Shown in pieces: positions 1 through 6,028 of a DNA stretch of 9,024 nt. The notes beneath the pieces are model-generated. The model was not told the DNA's origin, did no database searches, and was given only the letters and a program-made list of their open reading frames with translations. The position numbers and the translations under genes were made by a program. The first letter of the stretch is position 1. Each line of letters begins with the position of its first letter. The stretch spans positions 1-9,024 of the forward strand of contig CAMLKW010000186.1 in NCBI GenBank assembly GCA_946480605.1, read 5' to 3'. This stretch comes from an uncultured Roseateles sp. (lineage in GTDB: Bacteria > Pseudomonadota > Gammaproteobacteria > Burkholderiales > Burkholderiaceae).

Positions 1-1316
1 ACGCCGACACCCGCGAGGCCAACCTGGCGCTGCTGCGCCACCTGGGCCTGGGCGAAGGCCTGGTGTCGGCCGACCATGCCGACGCGCTGCTGCAGGCGCT
101 GGCCCAGGCCCGCCAGGCCGGCGCCGCCTTCGACTGGCTGCTGCTGGACTGGCTGCTGCCCGGCCCCGGCCCCACCGGCGCCGAGCTGCTGGCGCGGCTC
201 CGCCGCGACCACCCCGCGCTGCGCGTGGCCGTGCTGACCCAGGCCGGCCAGGACGACGCCGCGGCCCAGGCCCGCGCATTCGGCGCCCGCGCGCTGTGCG
301 CCAAGCCGCTGCTGCCCGCCGATGTGCGCCGGCTGCTGGCCGAGATGCCCGCCGCGCCGCCCGCCAGCGGCGACGGCGAGTCGCTGGCCGGCCTGCGCGT
401 GCTGCTGGTGGAGGATCACCCCGTCAACCAGGAGATCGCGCTGCGCCTGCTGAACAGCCGCGGCGCCAGCGTGGAGGTCGCCGCCAACGGCCAGCTGGGC
501 CTGGAGCGCTTGCAGGCCGGCGGCCCCGGCGCCTACGACCTGGTGTTGATGGACCTGCAGATGCCCGTGCTGGGCGGCCTGGACGCGACAAGGCGGCTGC
601 GCGAGATGCCCGGCTTCGAGGACCTGCCCGTGCTGGCCATGACGGCCCACACGCAGGCGGAGGAACGCGCCCAGTGCCTGGCCGCCGGCATGCAGGGCCA
701 CATCGCCAAGCCGCTGGACGTGGCCGTGCTGGTGCGCGAGCTGCAGCAGTACCGGTCCACGCCGTCCGGCGCGGCGCCGGTGCTGGACCTGAACGCCGGG
801 CTGCGCCAGTTCGCCGGCCAGGCCGGCCTGTACCAGCGCACGCTGCGCGGCTTTGCCGACCACTACGGCGGCGGCCTGCAGGCCTGGCACGCCTGGCTGG
901 CCGACGCCGACTGGGCGGAGCTGCGCCGCGCGGCCCACACCCTGCAAGGCCTGGCCGCAACGCTGGGCGCCCAGCCGCTGCACCGCCTGGCGCTGGCGCT
1001 GGAACGCTGCGCCGCGGCCGCCGACGCGCCGGGCTCGGCCCAGCATCTGGCCCGCGTGGAGGCCCTGCTGGGCCGGCTGCTGGACGAGATCCGCGCCGCC
1101 CTGCCCGAGCACGCGCCGGCCGCGGCCCCGGCGGCCGGCGGCGACCTGGCCGAGCTGCGCCATCTGCTGAGCCAGAGCGACAGCCGCGCGCTGGACTGGT
1201 GGCAGGCCCATGGCCGGCACAGCAGCCTGCCACCCGTCACGCGGCAACGCCTGCAGCAGGCGCTGGACGCACTGGACTTCGACGCCGCCGTCGAGGCGCT
1301 GCGGGAGTCGGCCTGA
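1..1316 (+). CDS. Hybrid sensor kinase / phosphorelay protein, C-terminal part (REC-REC-Hpt), 5' truncated
   Basis: This is the 3' part of a phosphorelay protein. The reading frame is open from base 3 and the true start lies outside the window; the GTG at 63 is internal to a receiver domain. Counting residues from base 3, the first receiver (to about 115) keeps a phospho-acceptor Asp49 in LLLDWLLPG and Lys101 in CAKP. The second receiver (131-248) is canonical, with the Glu137-Asp138 acidic pair, Asp184 in LMDLQMP, Thr214 and Lys236. An Hpt domain follows (about 260-360) with the phosphorylatable His312 in AHTLQGLAATLGA. A short helical module (381-437) closes the protein and recurs at the end of the next gene's product. 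A kinase core probably lies upstream, which is inferred. The stop overlaps the next start (TGATG), so the two genes are translationally coupled. The protein likely acts at the inner face of the cytoplasmic membrane. Confidence 0.9.
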   Translation, partial: ADTREANLALLRHLGLGEGLVSADHADALLQALAQARQAGAAFDWLLLDWLLPGPGPTGAELLARLRRDHPALRVAVLTQAGQDDAAAQARAFGARALCAKPLLPADVRRLLAEMPAAPPASGDGESLAGLRVLLVEDHPVNQEIALRLLNSRGASVEVAANGQLGLERLQAGGPGAYDLVLMDLQMPVLGGLDATRRLREMPGFEDLPVLAMTAHTQAEERAQCLAAGMQGHIAKPLDVAVLVRELQQYRSTPSGAAPVLDLNAGLRQFAGQAGLYQRTLRGFADHYGGGLQAWHAWLADADWAELRRAAHTLQGLAATLGAQPLHRLALALERCAAAADAPGSAQHLARVEALLGRLLDEIRAALPEHAPAAAPAAGGDLAELRHLLSQSDSRALDWWQAHGRHSSLPPVTRQRLQQALDALDFDAAVEALRESA

Positions 1317-3310
1317 TGGGGGGGGCCACCCTGGTGCTGCTGGGGCCGCGGGGCACGCGCTGGCTGTTCGGCCTCATCGTCGTGTCGGCGCTGGTCGCCT
1401 GGGGCAGCGAGACGCAGCTGGGCGTCATCGAGCCCAGCGACCGCATCGCCTACCCCGTCATCGCGCTGGCCTTCGCGGTGCTGGGCTGGTTGAGCTGGCA
1501 CCGGCCACAGCGCCTGCAGCGCTGGCAACGCTGCGGCGTCACGCTGCTGGCGCTGTACTTCTGCCTCAGCATGTTGGCCTTCACGCTGCGCGGCGACCCC
1601 GGTCCCAGCCTCTACACGCTGGGCAGCATCGCGCCGTGGAGCCTGGGCGGCCTGCTGCTGCTGTTCAGCACCTGGCGCGCCCACCGGGCCCTGCAGATCT
1701 CGCTGGCGCTGCTGACACTGATGGTGCTGCCGCCCACGCTGCTGCGCTTCTCGGCCCAGCCGCCCACCTGGCTGCTGGCAGGCTGGCCGCTGATCGCCAA
1801 CCTGGCGCTGTGCCAGACCCTGTTCTGCCTGGCGCTGTGGGGCCTGTCGCGCCAGCTCGCGCCGCTGCAGCAGCTGGCGCCGCAGGGCGACGGCCTGGCC
1901 ACCGCCAGCGATCTGGTGCGCGCCCGCATGGCCGAGCTGGAGCGCTCGCGCGCCGCAGCGCAGGCGGCGTCGCGCGCCAAGTCGGACTTCCTGGCCAGCA
2001 TCGGCCACGAGATCCGCACGCCCATGAGCACCGTGCTGGGCCAGACGAGGCTGCTGCTGGCCGGCCGGCTGACGGCCGAGCAGCGCCGCCAGCTGGAGGA
2101 TGTGGCCCAGGCCGGCGAGGCGTTGGTGCGGCTCATCGACGGCCTGCTGGACTACGCCGACCTGGACGCCGGCCGCTTGCAACTGGCCAGCGAACCCCTG
2201 CATCTCGAACAGCTGCTGGCCGGTGCGGTCGACGCCGTGCGCGCCGCGGCCCAGGCCCAGCAGCTGGAGCTGGTGTGTCACATCGCCAGTCCCGAGCTGC
2301 TGGGCGCCGCCGGCGCGCGGCGCGGCGACGCGGCACGGCTGACGCAGCTGCTGACCGAGCTGCTGGTCAACGCCGTCAAGTTCACGCCGGCCGGCCAGGT
2401 GCGGCTGAGCGTGCAGCTGCAGACCGATGGTGGCTGGCGCTTCAGCGTGCGCGACAGCGGCGTGGGCATGACGACCGAGCAGCTGGCGCGGCTGTTCATG
2501 CCCTTCGTGCAGGCCGAATCGGGCGCCACGCGGCGCTTCGGCGGCACCGGCCTGGGCCTGGCCACCTGCCGCGCGCTGGCCGAGCGCATGGGCGGCACGC
2601 TGACGGCACGCAGCATGGCCGGCCGCGGCAGCGAGTTCGAGCTGCACCTGCCGCTGCCGCCCGCGCCCTGGCCGGGCTGGCCCGCCGGCGCGCCGCCGCG
2701 CAGCATCGCGCTGGTGCAGGCGCCGCACAGCCCCGGCCACGAACCCATGCTCGCGCTGCTGCGCGACCTGGCCCCGCTGGCCCGGCAGGAGCTGCTGCCG
2801 CACGGCGCTGCGGCGCTGCAGCGGCTGGCCGCCAGCCCCGCCGAGCTGCTGCTGGTCGACTGGGTGCTGCCCGACATGGACGGCTGCACGCTGCTGGAGC
2901 AGGCTGCCCAGGCCGGGCTGCCGCGGCCGCGCCGCACCGTGCTGCTCAGCGCCTTCGACACGCCCGCGCTGCGCGAGCGCGCGCTGCGCCTGGGCGCCGA
3001 CGCGCTGTGCGCCAAGCCGCTGCTGCCGCACACGCTGCGCCGCCTGCTGGACCTGGACCAGCCGCTGCCGGCCGAGCCACCGGCACCGCTGGCCGCCGAT
3101 GCCGACACGACCGACCCTGCCACGCTGATCAGCGAACTGGACAGCCTGCTGGGCGAGGCCGACAGCCATGCGCTGACGCTGTGGGAACAGCACGGCTCGG
3201 CCTTCATCGACCTGCTGCCCGGCCCGCAGGCCAAGGCGCTGGCCGGCGCGATGCAGCGGGTGGACTTCGACGAGGCCCAGGCCGCACTCCGGGGAGACAA
3301 AAAGACATGA
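1316..3310 (+). CDS. Membrane hybrid histidine kinase (6 TM, HisKA, HATPase_c, REC)
   Basis: This 664-residue sensor kinase autophosphorylates on His and can pass phosphate to a receiver. The N-terminus has six hydrophobic segments at about 16-30, 44-61, 74-92, 99-120, 125-143 and 151-177; I cannot assign this sensor region to a named family. A short coil leads to HisKA with the H-box SIGHEIRTP (His231). The ATPase domain has the N-box Asn352 (LLVNAVKFT), G1 DSGVGM (Asp380) and G2 GGTGLGL (from 409). The C-terminal receiver keeps Asp515 ([13 protein letters not shown]), Ser545 and Lys567, but the acidic pair expected after its first beta strand is absent (reads [10 protein letters not shown]). 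There is no Hpt; residues 603-664 repeat the C-terminal module of the upstream protein. The ATG at 1316 overlaps the previous stop, with GGGAG at 1303-1307 as ribosome binding site. A run of eight G begins in the start codon. GTG at 1334 is an alternative start. Confidence 0.93.
   Translation: MGGATLVLLGPRGTRWLFGLIVVSALVAWGSETQLGVIEPSDRIAYPVIALAFAVLGWLSWHRPQRLQRWQRCGVTLLALYFCLSMLAFTLRGDPGPSLYTLGSIAPWSLGGLLLLFSTWRAHRALQISLALLTLMVLPPTLLRFSAQPPTWLLAGWPLIANLALCQTLFCLALWGLSRQLAPLQQLAPQGDGLATASDLVRARMAELERSRAAAQAASRAKSDFLASIGHEIRTPMSTVLGQTRLLLAGRLTAEQRRQLEDVAQAGEALVRLIDGLLDYADLDAGRLQLASEPLHLEQLLAGAVDAVRAAAQAQQLELVCHIASPELLGAAGARRGDAARLTQLLTELLVNAVKFTPAGQVRLSVQLQTDGGWRFSVRDSGVGMTTEQLARLFMPFVQAESGATRRFGGTGLGLATCRALAERMGGTLTARSMAGRGSEFELHLPLPPAPWPGWPAGAPPRSIALVQAPHSPGHEPMLALLRDLAPLARQELLPHGAAALQRLAASPAELLLVDWVLPDMDGCTLLEQAAQAGLPRPRRTVLLSAFDTPALRERALRLGADALCAKPLLPHTLRRLLDLDQPLPAEPPAPLAADADTTDPATLISELDSLLGEADSHALTLWEQHGSAFIDLLPGPQAKALAGAMQRVDFDEAQAALRGDKKT
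1318..1325 (+). repeat. Poly-G (8) tract at the kinase start codon
   Basis: Eight consecutive G residues begin with the last base of the ATG at 1316 and cover codons 2-3. A change in tract length would shift the reading frame of the membrane kinase at its first codons. Such tracts can slip during replication, but they are also frequent sequencing-error sites. No phase variation is shown here. Confidence 0.6.
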
Positions 3311-4422
3311 ACGCCAGCCTTCAACCCGCCGACGCCGGCGCCCACGCGCCGGCCACCATCCTGGTGGTGGACGACACGCCGGCCAACCTGACGCTGATGG
3401 CCCAGGTGCTCAAGCCCGACTACCGCGTGCAGCTGGCCGTCAGCGGCGCCAAAGCGCTGGAGATCTGCCAGCGCCAGCCGCCCGACCTCATCATCCTGGA
3501 CGTCATGATGCCGGAGCTGGACGGCTACGAGGTCTGCCGCCGCCTGAAGGCCGACCCGGCGACGCGCCGCGTGCCCATCATCTTCCTGACCGCGCTGACC
3601 GATGCCGACGATGAGAACGCCGGCTTCGCCGCCGGCGGCGCCGACTTCATCCACAAGCCCTTCAACCCGGTCACGGTGCTGGCGCGCGTGCGCACCCACC
3701 TGCAGCTCAAGCTGGCCGAGGACCGGCTGCTGCACCACAACGCCCAGCTCAGCGGCGAGCTGGAGGCGCGCCGCCGCGAGGTGGAGCGGCTGCGCGACAC
3801 GACGCTGTTCGTCATGGTCGGCCTGGCCGAGTTCCGCGACGCCGACACCGGCAACCACATCCAGCGCACGCAGGAGTACGTGCGCGCGCTGGCCTCCTGG
3901 CTGGCGGCCCAGCCCGACGGCGCGGTGGACCTCAGCCCGGACGCCATCGACGAGCTGGCCAAGGCCGCGCCGCTGCACGACATCGGCAAGGTCGCCATCC
4001 CCGACGGCATCCTGCTGAAGCCGGGCCGGCTGTCGGAGGACGAGTGGCGCATCATGAAGACGCATGCCGAGCAGGGCGGCGACCTGCTGCAACGCGCCAT
4101 CGACAAGCTGGGCGACGACGCCGGCCTGATGCTGACCTACGGCAAGCAGATCGCGCGCCACCACCACGAGAAATGGGACGGCAGCGGCTACCCCGACGGC
4201 CTGGCCGGCACCGGCATCCCGCTGTCCGCGCGGCTGATGGCGGTGGCCGACGTCTACGACGCGCTGATCAGCCCGCGGCCGTACAAGCAGGCCATGACGC
4301 ACGACGAGGCGCTGGACTACATCCGCGACGGCAGCGGCAGCCACTTCGACCCGCGCGTGGTGGAAGCGCTGGAGGCCTGCGTCGAGCAGATGCAGGACAT
4401 CGCGTCGCGCTGGGCAGATTGA
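3307..4422 (+). CDS. Two-component response regulator with HD-GYP cyclic di-GMP phosphodiesterase domain
   Basis: This 371-residue soluble regulator has an N-terminal receiver (about 17-135) with the acidic pair Asp22-Asp23, phospho-acceptor Asp65 (LIILDVMMPELDG), Thr95 and Lys117, so all phosphorylation residues are present. A charged, probably coiled-coil linker (about 136-165) leads to an HD-GYP domain (166-365). The HD pair is His224-Asp225 (HDIGKVAIPDGIL), followed by His253, the HHHEKWDGSGYP stretch with GYP at 294-296, and DVYDAL with Asp315. This complete set predicts an active enzyme hydrolysing cyclic di-GMP, in the RpfG-like class. The ATG at 3307 overlaps the kinase stop (ATGA), with GGGGAG at 3291-3296 as ribosome binding site. 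It is the evident output of the two upstream kinases; phosphorylation probably controls its activity, which is inferred from gene order. No GGDEF domain is present in the window. Confidence 0.95.
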   Translation: MNASLQPADAGAHAPATILVVDDTPANLTLMAQVLKPDYRVQLAVSGAKALEICQRQPPDLIILDVMMPELDGYEVCRRLKADPATRRVPIIFLTALTDADDENAGFAAGGADFIHKPFNPVTVLARVRTHLQLKLAEDRLLHHNAQLSGELEARRREVERLRDTTLFVMVGLAEFRDADTGNHIQRTQEYVRALASWLAAQPDGAVDLSPDAIDELAKAAPLHDIGKVAIPDGILLKPGRLSEDEWRIMKTHAEQGGDLLQRAIDKLGDDAGLMLTYGKQIARHHHEKWDGSGYPDGLAGTGIPLSARLMAVADVYDALISPRPYKQAMTHDEALDYIRDGSGSHFDPRVVEALEACVEQMQDIASRWAD

Positions 4423-4423
4423 A

Positions 4424-4456
4424 CAGCCCGGGCAACGCCTGTCGGGCTGGGGCGTT
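4424..4456. terminator. Possible bidirectional terminator between convergent genes
   Basis: The 33-base gap between the HD-GYP and TPR stop codons contains two interleaved inverted repeats. CAGCCCG (4424-4430) pairs with CGGGCTG (4443-4449), and AACGCC (4434-4439) pairs with GGCGTT (4451-4456, touching the TPR stop codon). They cannot form together as simple hairpins. Neither strand has a clear T-run after the stem, so this is at best a weak or Rho-assisted terminator. Confidence 0.35.
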
Positions 4457-5781
4457 CACAGCGTCTTCAGCAGGGCGCGAGCCTCGTTGGACTGGGACAG
4501 CTTGGGATCCAGGGCCAAGGCCTTTTCGAGCGCTGCGCGTGCGGCGGCCGGTTGCTTCAACTCCGCTTTGACCACCCCCAGGTGGAAGTGATAGCCGGCC
4601 ATGTTCGGCTCCATCTCGACCGCCTTGACCAGGCTCGCACTGGCGGCAGGCAGATCGCCCGCCGCCCGCAAGGCCCAGCCCAGCGTGTCATGAAAGGGCG
4701 CCGAGCCCGGGGCCAGCGCCACGGCCTGCCGCGCCCAGGCCACCGCCTGTCGGGCGTCGCCCTTGCTCTCGACGGTCATCCAGGCCAGGTTGTTGTAGGC
4801 CAAGGGATCGCGCGGCCCAAGCTCAATGGCTTTCAGGTACTCCGCTTTCGCAGCCGCGAACTGGCCGTTGGCCTGATGGACATCGGCGAGCTTGAGCGCG
4901 ACCGCCGCGGCCTTGGGCGCAATGCGTCGCGCCTGCGTCAACTGCTCAAGCGCGAGCGGCCAGCGTCGCTGCGCAGCGAGCGCATCCACCCGATCCAGCA
5001 TCGCCGGCAAGTAGGCGGGCTGTCGCTTCAACGCACCGTCGAAGGCCGCCAGCGCCTCGTCGAAGCGACCGGCCTCCAGCCACAAACGACCGATCAGCCG
5101 CGGCGGCTCGGAATCGCGCGGCTCCAACTTTGATGCCTTGTCCAGCGCCGCCAGGGCCATCTCGCGCTCCCCATTGGCGGCTGCGGCAGCGCCCAGCCCG
5201 AACTGTGCATGCCCATTGGCGGGGGCAAGCTCGACAGCAGCGCGGAAGGCCTCGAGGGCTTGTTTGCGATGGTTGGGCGACTTCAGATACAGGTCGCCCA
5301 GTTCGAGCAGCGGAGGAATCGTGCGCGGCGCCTGCTCGCGGGCCTGCAGAAACGACTTCTCTGCCTGCGCCAGGCGCCCCTGCCCCTGGTGGTAACGCCC
5401 CCACGCCAGATGGACCTCCGGCGCACCGGGCTCAAGCTTCTCCGCCTGTTGAAGCCAGGACTCCACCTGTGCCGAGCGTCCCTCCGCCTGCGCCACGGCG
5501 GCCATGCCCAGCAAGGCTGGCACATAGCGCCTGTCGATCTTCAGCGCCCGCTCGAAATGCCCGCGTGCGACGCTGGGCTTGTCCTTCTCCAGCAAGAGCG
5601 CCTGCACACCGGCACGGAAAGCGACACCCTGAGGCGACTCGTCAGATTTCGCATCCGGCAGGCGAAGCAAAGGCCCGCCAGTCACCACCGGAGCGGCCAT
5701 TGCACCGAGCGGTGCGAGAACCAGCACCACAGCCAGTCCGTGGGTGAACACAAGCCGAGCTGAACGGCGAAATGGGCGCAT
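4456..5781 (-). CDS. Secreted/periplasmic TPR-repeat protein, PrsT-like C-terminus
   Basis: This 441-residue protein has an N-terminal signal sequence: Arg-rich start, hydrophobic stretch about 12-26, and likely cleavage after GAMA near residue 29. A short Pro/Ser-rich linker leads to about ten or eleven tandem TPR units from residue 52 to the end, seen as recurring patterns such as A...F..AL...P. TPR domains are protein-binding scaffolds; no catalytic motif is visible. The last units contain AYNNLAWM, LAPGSAPFHDTLGWAL and YHFHLGVVKAEL, which resemble the C-terminus of the exosortase-associated TPR protein PrsT. PrsT is roughly twice as long, so this is a shorter relative at most, and generic TPR proteins share parts of this pattern. 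It is divergent from a PEP-CTERM gene, which supports a link to surface-protein or exopolysaccharide export. The ATG at 5781 has no good Shine-Dalgarno, but the signal peptide begins there. Confidence 0.85.
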   Translation of the reverse strand: MRPFRRSARLVFTHGLAVVLVLAPLGAMAAPVVTGGPLLRLPDAKSDESPQGVAFRAGVQALLLEKDKPSVARGHFERALKIDRRYVPALLGMAAVAQAEGRSAQVESWLQQAEKLEPGAPEVHLAWGRYHQGQGRLAQAEKSFLQAREQAPRTIPPLLELGDLYLKSPNHRKQALEAFRAAVELAPANGHAQFGLGAAAAANGEREMALAALDKASKLEPRDSEPPRLIGRLWLEAGRFDEALAAFDGALKRQPAYLPAMLDRVDALAAQRRWPLALEQLTQARRIAPKAAAVALKLADVHQANGQFAAAKAEYLKAIELGPRDPLAYNNLAWMTVESKGDARQAVAWARQAVALAPGSAPFHDTLGWALRAAGDLPAASASLVKAVEMEPNMAGYHFHLGVVKAELKQPAAARAALEKALALDPKLSQSNEARALLKTL

Positions 5782-5896
5782 CTTGAAGATCGCAAGTTTG
5801 GAAAGCGGCGCAGTCTATCGAGACTCCAGGCCCGCTTCCAGTGACGCTGGCCTGTCGAGCGACCTTACATTGACGAACTAGGGATGACTCACGCAC

Positions 5897-5912
5897 CAGT
5901 CGTAAATGACTG
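5897..5912. promoter_or_regulatory. Small dyad upstream of sigma-54 promoter (candidate activator site)
   Basis: CAGTC (5897-5901) and GACTG (5908-5912) form a perfect 5-bp inverted repeat with a 6-base spacer. It lies about 33-48 bases upstream of the -24 element. Sigma-54 activators bind dyads upstream of their promoters, commonly further away than this. The assignment to any particular regulator is unproven. Confidence 0.35.
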
Positions 5913-5914
5913 TC

Positions 5915-5936
5915 GCAAAAGAATAAATTCTTTTGC
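5915..5936. promoter_or_regulatory. Perfect 10-bp inverted repeat (operator or activator-site candidate)
   Basis: GCAAAAGAAT (5915-5924) and ATTCTTTTGC (5927-5936) are exact reverse complements separated by AA. The AT-rich palindrome stands out in this GC-rich sequence and ends eight bases before the -24 element of the sigma-54 promoter. It could be an operator or an activator site. No T-run follows it, so an intrinsic terminator is unlikely. Confidence 0.55.
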
Positions 5937-5944
5937 CTGGGCGG

Positions 5945-5960
5945 TGGCACGCATGCTGCT
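5945..5960 (+). promoter_or_regulatory. Sigma-54 (RpoN) -24/-12 promoter of the PEP-CTERM gene
   Basis: TGGCACGCATGCTGCT matches the sigma-54 consensus TGGCACG-N4-TTGCW with one mismatch in the -12 element. The invariant GG (5946-5947) and GC (5958-5959) have the required 10-base spacing. The predicted transcription start is near 5971, giving a leader of about 58 bases. In PEP-CTERM/exosortase systems the PrsK-PrsR pair includes a sigma-54-dependent activator, which fits this promoter type; neither gene is in the window. Confidence 0.8.
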
Positions 5961-6017
5961 TTAAAGCCCCCGGAAGCCGGAGCCATCGTGGTCGGCTGAT
6001 CGCAACGCAGCATCCTC

Positions 6018-6024
6018 AGGGAGG
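6018..6024 (+). promoter_or_regulatory. Ribosome binding site deciding the PEP-CTERM start
   Basis: AGGGAGG lies four bases (TTTT) before the ATG at 6029. It selects this ATG over the in-frame TTG at 5933, which lies upstream of the sigma-54 promoter and inside the palindrome. Confidence 0.8.
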
Positions 6025-6028
6025 TTTT

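Larger units (their letters stand above)
5782..6028. other. Intergenic regulatory region between TPR and PEP-CTERM genes
   Basis: This 247-base divergent region is more AT-rich than its surroundings around 5866-5935. It holds, in order, GTCG-AG-CGAC (5854-5863), the CAGTC dyad, the 10-bp palindrome, the sigma-54 promoter and the 5' leader of the PEP-CTERM mRNA. TGAC occurs at 5871, 5885 and 5907 without even spacing. I could not identify a convincing promoter for the leftward TPR gene and saw no RNA gene. Confidence 0.7.

Noticed and set aside
296..1315. Upstream extension of the membrane kinase frame inside the first gene
   Set aside because: The extension is Arg/Pro/Gly-rich shadow sequence of the REC-Hpt gene. 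The ATG at 1316 with ribosome binding site and stop overlap is the real start.
863..3193. Very long open frame on the - strand (776 codons) antisense to the kinases
   Set aside because: It crosses two genes, is dominated by Gln, Arg, Ala and Gly as expected of an antisense frame of GC-rich coding DNA, and has no domain. The + strand frames carry complete conserved motifs.
1210..3306. Upstream extension of the HD-GYP frame
   Set aside because: It runs out of frame through the membrane kinase; the ATG at 3307 has a good ribosome binding site and starts the conserved receiver.
2278..4344. Long open frame on the - strand (688 codons) antisense to the kinase and HD-GYP genes
   Set aside because: Low-complexity antisense shadow; the + strand HD-GYP and kinase motifs explain the region.
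5130..5747. + strand open frames opposite the TPR gene
   Set aside because: Arg/Pro/Ala-rich antisense shadows; the - strand has a continuous signal peptide plus TPR protein.
5933..6028. Longer PEP-CTERM protein starting at TTG 5933
   Set aside because: That start lies upstream of the sigma-54 promoter and inside the palindrome; the extension is not signal-peptide-like, whereas ATG 6029 begins a good signal peptide after AGGGAGG.
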